Part shown: in pieces, positions 49,877-58,791 of the stretch | Layout: every line of letters starts with the position of its first letter | Position numbering within the stretch: the stretch's first letter is position 1 | NCBI RefSeq assembly: GCF_029338515.1 | Contig: NZ_CP119988.1 | Span: forward strand, 620,001-684,000 | Direction: 5' to 3' | Length of the DNA: 64,000 nucleotides | From: Haloglomus litoreum | Lineage (GTDB): Archaea; Halobacteriota; Halobacteria; Halobacteriales; Haloarculaceae | The notes under the pieces: model-generated | What the model was told of the DNA's origin: nothing | The model's database searches: none | Seen by the model: only the letters and a program-made list of their open reading frames with translations | Translations under genes and position numbers: made by a program

Positions 49877-51559
49877 CTACATCATGCCGCCCATGCCGCC
49901 GCCCATACCGCCCATACCGCCCATGCCGCCGCCCATACCGCCACCGGGACCACCGGCGTCCTCCTCGCCCTCGGTGGACAGGTCGCCGGCGGCGATGATG
50001 TCGTCGATCTTCAGGACGAGCGTCGCCGCCTCGGTGGCGCTGGAGAGCGCCTGCTCCTTGGCGTGGGCCGGCTCGACGACACCCGCCTCGTAGGTGTCGA
50101 CCACGTCGCCCGTGAAGACGTCGAGGCCGGCGTGCTCGTCGCCGTCGGCGTGCGCGGCGCGCAGATCGACCAGCGTGTCGATGGCGTCCAGGCCGGCGTT
50201 CTCGGCGAGGACGCGGGGGACGAGTTCGAGCGCGTCGGCGAAGGCCTCGACGGCGAGCTGCTCGCGGCCCTCGACGGAGTCGGCGAAGTCGCGCAGTCGG
50301 GAGGCGACCTCGACCTCGGCGGCACCGCCGCCGGCGAGGACGCGGCCATCGCTCACGGTGGTCGCGACGACGTCGAGCGCGTCACCGATGCCGCGCTCGG
50401 TCTCGTCGACGACGTGGTCGGTGGAGCCGCGGACGATGAGCGTGACGCCGTGGCTGTCCTCGTCGCCCTCGACGAGGAACATGTCGTCGGCGTCGTCGCG
50501 GGTGACGTCGGCGTGGCCGAGGTCCTCGGGGCCGAAGTCGTCGAGGTCCGAGACGATGTTGGCGCCGGTGACCTCCTTCAGGAACTTCAGATCGGACTTC
50601 TTCACACGACGGGCCGCGAGGATGCCCTCCTTCGCGAGGTAGTGCTGGGCGAGATCGTCGATGCCCTTCTGGCAGAAGACGACGTCGGCGCCCGAGTCGG
50701 CGATCTGCTGGACCTTCTCCCGGAGGCGCTCCTCCTCCTTGTCGAGGAACTCCTGGAGCTGGTCCGGCGAGTCGAGGTTGATCTGGGCGTCGGCCTCGGC
50801 CTCCTCGACCTCGATGGGCTCGTTGACGAGGAGGACGTCGGCGTCCTCGACCTCGCTCGGCATGTCCGGGTGGGTCGGGTCCTTGTCGATGGCGGCGCCG
50901 TGCAGCAGCTCGGACTCGCCGACCGAGCGGCCGGTCTGGGTCTCGATGTTGATGAAGTCGAGATCGACGACGTGGGAGCCGTCCTCGGCCTCTACGGTGA
51001 CCGCCTGGACGGCGTCGACGATGAGCTGGGCGAGCAGGTCCTTGTTCTGCTCGGCGCCCTTGCCCGTCATCGAGGTCTCGGCGAGCTTCTTCAGCAGTTC
51101 GATGTCGTCGGCGTCGACCTCGGTGGCGATCTCGTCGACCTGCTTGCGGGCCTCCTCGCTGGCGAGGTGGAAGCCACGGATGACGTTCGAGGCGTGGATG
51201 TCCTGCTCGAGGAGGTCCTCGGCGTTCTTCAGGAGCTCGCCCGCGACCGCGACGGCCGTCGTCGTCCCGTCGCCGGCCTCGTCCTCCTGTGTCTCGGCGA
51301 CCTCGACGATCATCGACGCCGTCGGGTTGTCGATGTCCATCTCCTGGAGGATGGTGACGCCGTCGTTCGTGATGGTGACGTCACCCATCGAGGAGACGAG
51401 CATCTTGTCCATCCCCTTCGGCCCGAGCGTGGTCCGCACCGACTCGGCGACGGCCTTCGCCGCCTCGATGTTGTGGCTCTGGGCGTCCTTGTCCTTCATC
51501 CGCTGGGAGTCCTCCCCCAGGATGATCATCGGCTGCCCCTGCATTCGCTGCTGGCTCAT
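49877..51559 (-). CDS. ths: thermosome subunit (group II chaperonin)
   Basis: 560 residues. Group II chaperonin: RTTLGPKGMDKMLVSSMGDV, ITNDGVTILQEMDIDNPTAS, DGTTTAVAVAGELL (ATPase catalytic Asp in DGTTT) and the C-terminal Gly-Gly-Met repeat tail (about 15 residues), typical for archaeal thermosomes. Apical domain (about 210-380) is acidic. ATP-driven folding chamber of two eight-membered rings, cytoplasm. Haloarchaea have two or three paralogues; which one this is cannot be told. Strong TATA box upstream. Confidence 0.97.
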   Translation of the reverse strand: MSQQRMQGQPMIILGEDSQRMKDKDAQSHNIEAAKAVAESVRTTLGPKGMDKMLVSSMGDVTITNDGVTILQEMDIDNPTASMIVEVAETQEDEAGDGTTTAVAVAGELLKNAEDLLEQDIHASNVIRGFHLASEEARKQVDEIATEVDADDIELLKKLAETSMTGKGAEQNKDLLAQLIVDAVQAVTVEAEDGSHVVDLDFINIETQTGRSVGESELLHGAAIDKDPTHPDMPSEVEDADVLLVNEPIEVEEAEADAQINLDSPDQLQEFLDKEEERLREKVQQIADSGADVVFCQKGIDDLAQHYLAKEGILAARRVKKSDLKFLKEVTGANIVSDLDDFGPEDLGHADVTRDDADDMFLVEGDEDSHGVTLIVRGSTDHVVDETERGIGDALDVVATTVSDGRVLAGGGAAEVEVASRLRDFADSVEGREQLAVEAFADALELVPRVLAENAGLDAIDTLVDLRAAHADGDEHAGLDVFTGDVVDTYEAGVVEPAHAKEQALSSATEAATLVLKIDDIIAAGDLSTEGEEDAGGPGGGMGGGMGGMGGMGGGMGGMM

Positions 51560-51586
51560 AGTCAGGCGAAAGATTGCGAGCAGTTC

Positions 51587-51594
51587 TATATAAA
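51587..51594 (-). promoter_or_regulatory. TATA box for the thermosome gene
   Basis: On the minus strand TTTATATA lies 28-35 nt before ATG 51559, the classical distance; a C/G-rich BRE-like stretch (GAACGCCACA) precedes it. Heat-shock regulation is inferred from the gene, not from a visible operator. Confidence 0.65.
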
Positions 51595-51778
51595 TGTGGC
51601 GTTCGCACCGTCGTTCGCGTCCGGGGTGGCGCCGGCCGGCCCCACCACGAATCGGGGGTAGCGGTCAGAAAGACGCCGAATAGTGTGTGAACGGATGACA
51701 CCGACCCCCGCCGGGAGACGGCAGTTGTTACCTGGGTTTATATACTCCTCGCCGGGGTGTCCGGGGCCGCCGGTGGCG

Positions 51779-52168
51779 CTACTCGACCGGCTCCTTCCAG
51801 TGGACGGTCGCGGTCCCGATGACGAACGCGTCGTCGGTGGCGGCGTCGCGCCGGACCCGGAGCGTGTTCTCCCCGCCGACGAGGTCGGTGCCCGTGATAG
51901 AGTCCATCCAGCACTGCCAGCCCGGCGACGGCGGGATGTCGAACCCCGACAGCGGCTCGCCGTTGACGACGATCTCGTGGCCGAACTCGCCCACGTCGTA
52001 GGCCTGCAGCTGGACGAACCCCTCCGTCGGGTCGTCGGTCGGCACGTCGAACGTGTGCGCGTCGGTCCGGTTGCCCACGAACTCCGCCCACGGCGTGTCC
52101 AGGTCGTCCTCGTCCTCCCCGAGCAGCTCCATGAAGTTCATCAGCGCGTAGTTGGCCCGATGGGTCAT
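51779..52168 (-). CDS. haloarchaeal conserved protein (DUF7383-like)
   Basis: 129 residues from ATG 52168. Jelly-roll-like strand pattern: DAHTFDVPTDDPTEGFVQLQAYDV, HEIVVNGEPLSGFDIPPSPG, WMDSITGTDLVGGENTLRVRR and FVIGTATVHWKEPVE. It looks like a lectin-type or carbohydrate-binding-module fold (the family resembles the DUF7383 group I remember), with the strands ending in aromatic residues. No signal peptide, so it is intracellular or non-classically exported. It lies between the thermosome and the glycan cluster. Confidence 0.65.
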   Translation of the reverse strand: MTHRANYALMNFMELLGEDEDDLDTPWAEFVGNRTDAHTFDVPTDDPTEGFVQLQAYDVGEFGHEIVVNGEPLSGFDIPPSPGWQCWMDSITGTDLVGGENTLRVRRDAATDDAFVIGTATVHWKEPVE

Positions 52169-52458
52169 ACACGGCTCCTCGGGGGGTGGCTGTATAGGTG
52201 CGGCGCTCGCCTGCTCCCCGTGGCTCCGCCTCCGCATCCCGGTGGGTAGTCACCTCGTTCCGCGCCCGCCGGGTCCCGGGACGGTCCGGTGGGGGCGCGA
52301 CACGGCCTGTGAAAATAATGCCTGGTTGATACTTACCGGACTGGAATCCGAGCGATACCGCTACCTTGCCCGAAGCGTGGCTGCCTGCTGCACGGATAGC
52401 CCGGAAATAACAATGCTCCCCATCGGCATACGGGGCTTTCACCAGCCAGAGACTTCAT

Positions 52459-53778
52459 ATGAGAGACCGGACCAGACAGCAGCGTCGCGGAGTCGTCCCG
52501 GCCGAGTCGGTGGACCGCCCTGCGCTCGGACTGGTCGCCGACCGGGCGAACCTGAAGCAACTGGTCCGGGCCGTCCTCCGTGCACAGCGACACGACTATC
52601 CTGTGCTGGTCTCCTGTCCCGAAGCGGATAGTTTCGTCGCGACCGTGGTGCGGCGGCTGGGGGCCACCCTCGTCGTTCCGGAGGGCTCCCATCCGGACAG
52701 CGAGGCGGTCCGGCGGAGCCTCACCGCCACCGCCCGCCGGCACGGCCATCCCGGACTGCTGTTCCACCGACGGCTCGACGAACGCGTGGCGTTCGAGGCC
52801 GTCGCCCCGGCGTTCGCGGAGCCCGGCGAGTACGTCGTCGAGGCGCCGACGACGGCGAGTACCTCCTCCGGGAGGTCGGTCCTGGTCGGCATCCCCGCGT
52901 TCAACGAGGAGGATGCCATCGGGGCCGTCATCGAGGAGTCGGACGAGTACGCCGATACGGTGCTGGTGGTCGACGACGGGAGCCGGGACCGGACCGGCGA
53001 ACGGGCTACCGAGGCCGGCGCCGTGGTGGTCGAACACGAGTCGAACCGCGGCTACGGTGGGGCACTCAAAACGCTGTTCCGGGAGGCCCGGCAACTGGAC
53101 GCCGACCACCTCGTCGTCGTCGACGGGGACGGCCAGCACGACACCACCGACATCCCGGAACTCGTCTCGACCCAGCGCCGGACCGGCAGCGAGATCGTCA
53201 TCGGCAACCGGTTCGGGTCCGGAACCGAGCCGCCGCTGTACCGGCGCGTCGGGCTCGGAATCATCAACGGGCTGATGGCCGGGTGCCTGCGTCTGTTCGA
53301 CGTGGGGTTCCGGGTTCGCGACGCCCAGAGCGGGTTCCGGGCCTACGATCGGCGGGCCATCCGGTCGCTCGCGGCCGACGCCTCCATCGGCGACCGGATG
53401 GACGCGAGCAGTGACATCCTCTTCCACGCCGCCAGGCAGGGGTACGACGTCACCGAGGTCGACACCACCATCACGTACGACGGCGAGGCGACGAGCACCC
53501 ATCCCCCGGTGGCTCACGGCCTGCGGGTCGTCAGGTCGATACTCCGAGCTGTGGCGCTGGAGCGCCCCATGACCGTCCTCGGCGCTCCGGGGTTCGTCGG
53601 TGCCTCGGCCGGCCTCGCGCTCGTCTACTGGGCGCTCGCCACCCTCGTCCGGACCGGGACGCTCCCGCACCACCTGACCCTCCCCTCCATCCTCCTGACG
53701 CTCGGCGGACTGCTCGCGTGCCTCTCGGCCGTGGTCGTCCGCTCGCTCGACGGCTACCTGGACCTCGACCACCACTGA
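52459..53778 (+). CDS. family 2 glycosyltransferase, polyprenyl-phosphate type, with N-terminal extension
   Basis: 439 residues. The GT2 core starts at about residue 139 (SVLVGIPAFNEEDAIGAVIE), with VLVVDDGSRDRTGE (metal/nucleotide site), VVVDGDGQHDTTDIPELV (DGDGQHD) and RVRDAQSGFRAYDRRAI, the pattern of dolichyl/polyprenyl-phosphate glucose or mannose synthases (DPM1/GtrB type). Two hydrophobic helices at the end (about 377-398, 404-427). The N-terminal about 135 residues contain an alpha/beta pattern (ALGLVADRANLKQLVRAVLR, DYPVLVSCPEADSF, LGATLVVPEG) that is not part of a GT2. It may act as a regulatory or second nucleotide-binding part. Starts the glycan locus. Confidence 0.88.
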   Translation: MRDRTRQQRRGVVPAESVDRPALGLVADRANLKQLVRAVLRAQRHDYPVLVSCPEADSFVATVVRRLGATLVVPEGSHPDSEAVRRSLTATARRHGHPGLLFHRRLDERVAFEAVAPAFAEPGEYVVEAPTTASTSSGRSVLVGIPAFNEEDAIGAVIEESDEYADTVLVVDDGSRDRTGERATEAGAVVVEHESNRGYGGALKTLFREARQLDADHLVVVDGDGQHDTTDIPELVSTQRRTGSEIVIGNRFGSGTEPPLYRRVGLGIINGLMAGCLRLFDVGFRVRDAQSGFRAYDRRAIRSLAADASIGDRMDASSDILFHAARQGYDVTEVDTTITYDGEATSTHPPVAHGLRVVRSILRAVALERPMTVLGAPGFVGASAGLALVYWALATLVRTGTLPHHLTLPSILLTLGGLLACLSAVVVRSLDGYLDLDHH

Positions 53779-53906
53779 TCCGGGGCCCCGAGGGTCCCTT
53801 GCAGCAGGGTCGTACCGCCGCGAGGGGTGACCATACCTGCTGGAAAGGCCGCTCTACCCCACGTATCCGTCGCATTACAATCTCGGAGGCCATCCTGGGG
53901 ACCCCC

Positions 53907-54869
53907 GTGACGACACGGATCGACCCCCCGACGAACGCGATCAGCTTCGACCTCGAACACTGGCACTCGGCGACCCTCGTCGCGGACTCGGTCCAGGACC
54001 CGGTCGACCGCATCGAGCAGTCGACGGCCATCGTCCTCGACCTGCTCGACCGCCACGATGTCCGGGCCACGTTCTTCGTCGTCGGTGAGGTCGCGGCGGC
54101 GTATCCCGACCTCGTCGGGCGTATCGCGGCTGCTGGCCACGAGATCGCCTCTCACGGGCACACGCATACCCCACTGTTCCAGCTGACACCGCGGGAGTTC
54201 GACGACGAACTCCGCCGTGCGGCAGCGGCTATCGGGGACGCCGCCGGCGTCGAGCCAGTCGGGTTCAGGGCACCGAACTTCTCGGTGACCCCCCGGACCG
54301 AGTGGGCGTTCCCGGTCCTCGAGGTCAACGGCTACCGCTACGACTCCAGCGTCTTCCCGGTGCGGACGCCGATGTACGGTGTCAACCGGGCCGCCATCGA
54401 ACCCCATCCGGTCGAGCCGGCAGCCCCGTTCCGGGCCGGGGACGACACGACGACCGAGGGGGGGCTGGTGGAGGTGCCGGTCGCGGTCGCTGGGCCCCTG
54501 CTCCGGCTTCCAGTCGCCGGCGGGTTCTACGGCCGGTTCCTGCCGACCCGAATCCTCCACTGGGCCATCGAGCGCATCCAGCGCCGGGGCGTCCCAGCCA
54601 CACTCTACTTCCACCCGTGGGAGTTCAACCCGGACGTTCCGACCGACGAGCCGGCGATCCACGAACGCTTCGTCAGCTTCACCGGTATCGACGGGGCAGC
54701 GGCGAAACTGGACCGCCTGCTCCAGTCGTTCGAGTGGGGCCCGGTCCGGAGCGTCGTCGAGCGGGTCCGGAACCCCTCCGCAGACGAACCGGGGCCCCAC
54801 GTGGCCCAGGACCGCCACGGGGAGCTCCGGTCGGTCCGGGAGACTGCGGCGACACGCCAGGGACGGTGA
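53907..54869 (+). CDS. polysaccharide deacetylase with C-terminal HPWE motif
   Basis: 320 residues from GTG 53907 (earlier in-frame codons are proline/arginine-rich and unlikely; ATTACAAT around 53872 is a possible TATA box). NodB motifs: NAISFDLEHWHSATL (motif 1, catalytic Asp), HEIASHGHTHTPLF (motif 2, metal-binding His pair), VGFRAPNFSVTPRTEWAF (motif 3, RxPxF), and the C-terminal YFHPWEFNPDVP, a feature of the exosortase-linked group that carries DUF3473. No signal peptide, therefore cytoplasmic or acting on a nascent, lipid-linked glycan. Next gene starts 5 nt on. Confidence 0.88.
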   Translation: MTTRIDPPTNAISFDLEHWHSATLVADSVQDPVDRIEQSTAIVLDLLDRHDVRATFFVVGEVAAAYPDLVGRIAAAGHEIASHGHTHTPLFQLTPREFDDELRRAAAAIGDAAGVEPVGFRAPNFSVTPRTEWAFPVLEVNGYRYDSSVFPVRTPMYGVNRAAIEPHPVEPAAPFRAGDDTTTEGGLVEVPVAVAGPLLRLPVAGGFYGRFLPTRILHWAIERIQRRGVPATLYFHPWEFNPDVPTDEPAIHERFVSFTGIDGAAAKLDRLLQSFEWGPVRSVVERVRNPSADEPGPHVAQDRHGELRSVRETAATRQGR

Positions 54870-54874
54870 TACCG

Positions 54875-55951
54875 ATGGCGCGACCACAACACCGAACCGA
54901 ACCCGGCCGGGTGACCGTCCAGCGGTGCACGGACCCGACGGGCTGGGACGCGTTCGTCCGGGACAACGACGGGACCCCGTTCGCCCTGTGGGGCTGGGGC
55001 GATGCCGTGGAGACGTATCCCCACGACCGCTGGTACCTCACCGCGCGGGCCGAGGATGACATCGTCGGGGGGCTCCCGCTGTTCCACATCGAGAGCCGGC
55101 TGTTCGGCGACAAGCTCGTCTCGCTCCCGTTCACCTCCCAGGGGGCCCTGCTGGCCAGCGGCCCGCACGCCGAGGCGGCGACACGGGCCCTGCTGGACCG
55201 GGCGATAGACCTGTCCGACGACCTGGGGGTCGACTTCGCCAGCATCCGAGCGACCGACCTCGGCGAGCGGGAGCGGTTCACCCACCGGAACCGGTTCGTC
55301 ACGTTCCGCGTCCCGCTCGATGACGGTCCCGGACGTGTCTGGGAGCGGGTGAAGTCGAGTCGACAGCGGCAGATACAGGGGGCACGCGAGGACGACGCGC
55401 TCACGTTCGAGGTCGGCACGTCGCTCTCGGCACTCCGCGACTTCTACGACCTCTACCTCCGGTCGATGCGGGGTCACGGGAGTCCACCCCACACCTTCGA
55501 GTTCTTCAGGGTGCTCTGGGACCGACTCCACGACGACGGCCACCTCAGACTCGGACTGGTCCGCCACGAGGGTGATGTCATCAACGGCGTCATCGACCTG
55601 GCGCTCGGCGAGCGGGTCATCCAGAAGGGGGTCGTCACGGACTTCGCCCGGCGGGACCTGAACGGGGGGAGCCTCATCCACTGGAAGTCGCTTGAGTGGG
55701 CCGCCGAGAACGGCTACCGGAGCTACAACCTGGGCCGGACCCGGGAGGCGTCCGGGGTGTATATATTCAAGAAGAGCTTCGGCGGCGAGAAGGTCTGGAT
55801 CGACGATTATCACTATTTCCCGGACGGAGAGACACAGCCCCCCGACCCGGAGGATCGCCCCTACGACCTGGCCAGACGTGCCTGGCGCCGTCTCCCGATT
55901 CCCGTCACGCGCGTCGTCGGCCCGAAGATACGCCGGGGGCTCAGCCTCTAG
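54875..55951 (+). CDS. FemAB/GNAT-type transferase
   Basis: 358 residues from ATG 54875. Two GNAT-like halves: DGTPFALWGWGDAVETYPHD (N-terminal), then GGLPLFHIESRLFGDKLVSLPF, and in the second half NGVIDLALGERVIQKGVVTDFARRDLNGGSLIHWKSLEWAAENGYRSYNLGRTREASGVYIFKKSFGG, a typical FemAB C-terminal pattern. Bacterial relatives add aminoacyl groups to peptidoglycan or occur in PEP-CTERM/exosortase loci. In an archaeon without peptidoglycan, the substrate is probably a sugar amine, perhaps on the product of the preceding deacetylase. The following gene starts 1 nt after its stop. Confidence 0.82.
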   Translation: MARPQHRTEPGRVTVQRCTDPTGWDAFVRDNDGTPFALWGWGDAVETYPHDRWYLTARAEDDIVGGLPLFHIESRLFGDKLVSLPFTSQGALLASGPHAEAATRALLDRAIDLSDDLGVDFASIRATDLGERERFTHRNRFVTFRVPLDDGPGRVWERVKSSRQRQIQGAREDDALTFEVGTSLSALRDFYDLYLRSMRGHGSPPHTFEFFRVLWDRLHDDGHLRLGLVRHEGDVINGVIDLALGERVIQKGVVTDFARRDLNGGSLIHWKSLEWAAENGYRSYNLGRTREASGVYIFKKSFGGEKVWIDDYHYFPDGETQPPDPEDRPYDLARRAWRRLPIPVTRVVGPKIRRGLSL

Positions 55952-55952
55952 G

Positions 55953-57131
55953 ATGCACGTACTCTACGTGAGCGGACAGGACTCGGGCGGTCTCCCCCAC
56001 TACACCGCGGAACTGGCGAACGCGGTCGCGGCGCACGCCGACGTCACCGTACTGAAGCCCAGCGAGACGAGTGCGGACGACGTGTTCGACGACGCGGTGG
56101 ATGTCCGGAGCGTGTTCCGACCGCTCGGACTCTCCGTGGCCAGGATCTCCAGCCGGGAGTTCGCCCCGCTCCGGACCGCGCGTGGCATCCTCTCGTACCG
56201 CTACCTGCGCGAGATACGTGCCATCGACCCGGACCTCGTCCACGACGCCACCGACCTGTTCCCACAGGTGAAGCTGTTCCTGAAGGCCTACGGCATCGAC
56301 CGGCGGTATCCGCTCGTCGTAACCCGCCACGAGGTCGAGCAGAACCGGTTCTCGCTCGCGCGCCCCCACCACGCGGCCGAGGAGTTGGCCGACTGCCTGA
56401 TACCGGACCTCCGTTCGGACGGCTGCGTCGTCCACACGCGGAACCAGCGACAGGCCCTCGTCGACCGGGGCGCGTCGGCTGCCGACATCCGGGTCATCCC
56501 GCACGGTGCCTACTCCCTGTTCGGAACACACGAGGACATCGACAGTACGCCCGAGGAGAACTGTCTGCTGTTCTTCGGGAACATCATCCGGTACAAGGGC
56601 ATCGTCCCGCTCATCCGGGCGATACCGCTCGTGAAGGAGCGGTTCCCGGATGTCAAGCTGCTCGTCGCCGGCAAGGGACGACTCCCGCCCGAAACCGCCC
56701 CGATACTCGAAGCCCACGAGGAGAACTTCGAGGTCCACAACCGCTTCATCCCGAACGAGGAGGTCCAGGAGTTCTTCGAGCGCGCGGCCGTCGTCGTCCT
56801 CCCCTACAAGCGCCGTGCCGGTGGGATGAACGGCCACAGCGGCGTGCTGTCGGCGGCCCTCTCGTTCGGGAAACCGGTCGTCACGTCGCGTGCCGGGGAC
56901 TTCCCGTCGCTGGTCGGGGCGACCGGCTGCGGTGTCACCGTTCCCTCGGAGGCCCCCGAGGCCCTGGCCACGGCCATCTGCCGGGTACTGGGGGACGATG
57001 ACGCGAGGGCGGAGATGGCGGCCGCCAGTCGCCGGCTCGCCGACGAACTGTCCTGGGAGCACGTCGCCGACCAGCACCTCAGCCTCTACGAGACGGTCGT
57101 CGAGACCGACCGTACCTCTCCCGAATCATGA
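55953..57131 (+). CDS. family 4 (GT1-type) glycosyltransferase
   Basis: 392 residues. N-terminal Rossmann half with MHVLYVSGQDSGGLPHYTAELA (GGLPHYT for nucleotide-sugar and acceptor), C-terminal half with IRVIPHGAYSLF, LLFFGNIIRYKGIVPLIRAIPLV, LLVAGKGRLPP, FFERAAVVVLPYKRRAG and NGHSGVLSAALSFGKPVVTS (the E/G motif near the active site, here SGVLSAALSFG). Retaining GT-B enzyme. The stop overlaps the GH16 start by 4 nt (ATGA). Confidence 0.9.
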   Translation: MHVLYVSGQDSGGLPHYTAELANAVAAHADVTVLKPSETSADDVFDDAVDVRSVFRPLGLSVARISSREFAPLRTARGILSYRYLREIRAIDPDLVHDATDLFPQVKLFLKAYGIDRRYPLVVTRHEVEQNRFSLARPHHAAEELADCLIPDLRSDGCVVHTRNQRQALVDRGASAADIRVIPHGAYSLFGTHEDIDSTPEENCLLFFGNIIRYKGIVPLIRAIPLVKERFPDVKLLVAGKGRLPPETAPILEAHEENFEVHNRFIPNEEVQEFFERAAVVVLPYKRRAGGMNGHSGVLSAALSFGKPVVTSRAGDFPSLVGATGCGVTVPSEAPEALATAICRVLGDDDARAEMAAASRRLADELSWEHVADQHLSLYETVVETDRTSPES

Positions 57132-57970
57132 GCCGACGAAACGGCGGGCTGTCGAGGCGCCACCTGCTGGCCACCGGACTCTGCGGGCTCGTCACGGGCT
57201 GTTCCAACGCTCCGGCCGCCAGCTCACCGGATGGCGAGACGGCCACGACCGGTGCCGGCGAGCGCTCCCAGCGAGGGGATGTCCCGGCGCGTCGCCCGGT
57301 CGACGTCTCGGAGATGGAACTCGTGCTCGAGGATACCTTCAGCGCCAGGCAACTCGATCGGTCGCGCTGGCGCGATAAGTACCCCTGGGACGCGCGGACC
57401 CACAACTACGACGGCTACGCCGCCCCAGAGAACGTCACCGTCGAGGACGACCGGCTCGTCCTGCGGGCCGAGGACCGGCCACAGGGTGGGATGCGGTTCT
57501 CGACCGGTGTCGTCTCGGCGAAGGAGGTGTTCGAGCCCGGCTACTTCGAGGCGAGCATCAAGATTCCGCCGCCGGTGCCCGGGTTCTGGCCGGCCTACTG
57601 GCTCACGTCGGCCTCCTACCATCCCCCGGAGTTCGACATCTTCGAGTTCTACGACGGGACGCCCGAGGCGAAGATGAGCTACCACTTCATCGGCGAGGAC
57701 GGTTCCGAGGAGCGTGTCCGGGGGACGTACACGGGACCGGATTTCAGCGCCGACTTCCACACCTACAGTCTGGACTGGGACCCGCCGGAGAAGGTCGTCT
57801 GGTACATCGACGGCGTCGAGCGATTCCGGTACGAGGGGCCGTACGTCAGCGACGAGTACTGCTGGTTGATCCTCAACTTCGGTATCGACCCGCCGTGGGG
57901 TGCGACGCCGGAGCTACGGCACCTGCCGGCGACCTACGAGGTCGACTGGATCAGGTGCTGGGAGCGGTAG
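57128..57970 (+). CDS. GH16 family glycoside hydrolase, Tat-type lipoprotein
   Basis: 280 residues. Twin Arg10-Arg11 (LSRRHLLATG), hydrophobic stretch and lipobox VTGC (Cys25), then a Ser/Thr/Gly linker: a surface-anchored enzyme. The catalytic sandwich has VLEDTFSARQLDRSRW at the start, ASIKIPPPVPGFWPAYWLT and the ExDxxE centre as EFDIFEF, then DFHTYSLDWDPPEKVVWYIDGVERFRY. GH16 hydrolyses or transglycosylates beta-1,3/1,4-glucans, galactans or related polymers; it might trim or attach the locus' own polysaccharide. Co-translated with the GT4 gene. Confidence 0.9.
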   Translation: MSRRNGGLSRRHLLATGLCGLVTGCSNAPAASSPDGETATTGAGERSQRGDVPARRPVDVSEMELVLEDTFSARQLDRSRWRDKYPWDARTHNYDGYAAPENVTVEDDRLVLRAEDRPQGGMRFSTGVVSAKEVFEPGYFEASIKIPPPVPGFWPAYWLTSASYHPPEFDIFEFYDGTPEAKMSYHFIGEDGSEERVRGTYTGPDFSADFHTYSLDWDPPEKVVWYIDGVERFRYEGPYVSDEYCWLILNFGIDPPWGATPELRHLPATYEVDWIRCWER

Positions 57971-58083
57971 TGACACCCCATGACCGGACACCAGCAGACA
58001 GGCGTCGGGCGAACGGCGGCCGGACGAGGGCGCCACGGGACGGGACCGGAGTGGACCGTGAGCACGGGCCGCCCCGGCGATCG

Positions 58084-58791
58084 ATGGGCGACGCCACCGA
58101 CGGACGGGGGGTCTCCCGGATGCTGAGCCGTGCCCGCGACCGGAAGGAGCTCCTCGCCGAGATCCTCGAGCAGGTCCGCCCGACGTCGATGCTCGATGTG
58201 GGGTGTGGAACGGGCGAACTCGCCCTCCGGCTCGTGGAGATCGCTGGCGTCGAGGAGTGCGTCGGGGTCGATGTCTCCGCGGCGGCCGTCGAGCGGGCGG
58301 AGGAGCACGGGCTGACCGCCTACCAGGTCGACGTGGAGGACGAGCGCCTCCCGTTCGAGGACGACCGGTTCGATGTCATCACCGCCAGCGAGGTCATCGA
58401 CTACCTCTGTGACCCGGGGAACCTGTTCCGCGAGGTGCAGCGCTGTCTCCGGCCCGGCGGCGTGTTCGTCCTCACGACCCCGAACCTGGCGTCCTCGCAC
58501 AACCGGATCGCCCTGCTCGCCGGGCGCCTCCCGCTCCCGATGCAGGGACAGTTCGACCGGCTGGCCGACGGGGACGAGCGCGCGACACCGCTCTCCAAAC
58601 GCTGTTCGCTGTACACCTGCGGCGTGCTTCACACGGTGCTCGAGGAACACGGGTTCGTGGTCACCGAGGTCCTCGGTGCCAGCGGGGAACGCCCCGACAG
58701 CTCCCTCCTCCACGCGTTCGTCGAGACCCTGGCCGTCCAGTGGCCTCCGCTCAGTTACCGGAACGTCTTCGTCTGCGAGCACCCGCCCTGA
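58084..58791 (+). CDS. class I SAM-dependent methyltransferase
   Basis: 235 residues from ATG 58084 (GTG 58051 in frame adds 11 residues). Motif I SMLDVGCGTGELALRL, motif II CVGVDVSAAAVERAEEHGL, motif III DRFDVITASEVIDYLCDPG, and RCLRPGGVFVLTTPNLASSHNR, as in methyltransferases of glycan or lipid modification. The 3' end overlaps the convergent ATP-grasp gene by 41 nt. The substrate is unknown; location in the locus suggests methylation of a sugar or polyprenyl intermediate. Confidence 0.85.
   Translation: MGDATDGRGVSRMLSRARDRKELLAEILEQVRPTSMLDVGCGTGELALRLVEIAGVEECVGVDVSAAAVERAEEHGLTAYQVDVEDERLPFEDDRFDVITASEVIDYLCDPGNLFREVQRCLRPGGVFVLTTPNLASSHNRIALLAGRLPLPMQGQFDRLADGDERATPLSKRCSLYTCGVLHTVLEEHGFVVTEVLGASGERPDSSLLHAFVETLAVQWPPLSYRNVFVCEHPP

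Noticed and set aside
52169-52458. Possible extra gene between the DUF7383-like gene and the GT2
   Set aside because: No frame with a start, codon bias and plausible protein; AT-poor intergenic sequence only, with a few AATAA-like words.
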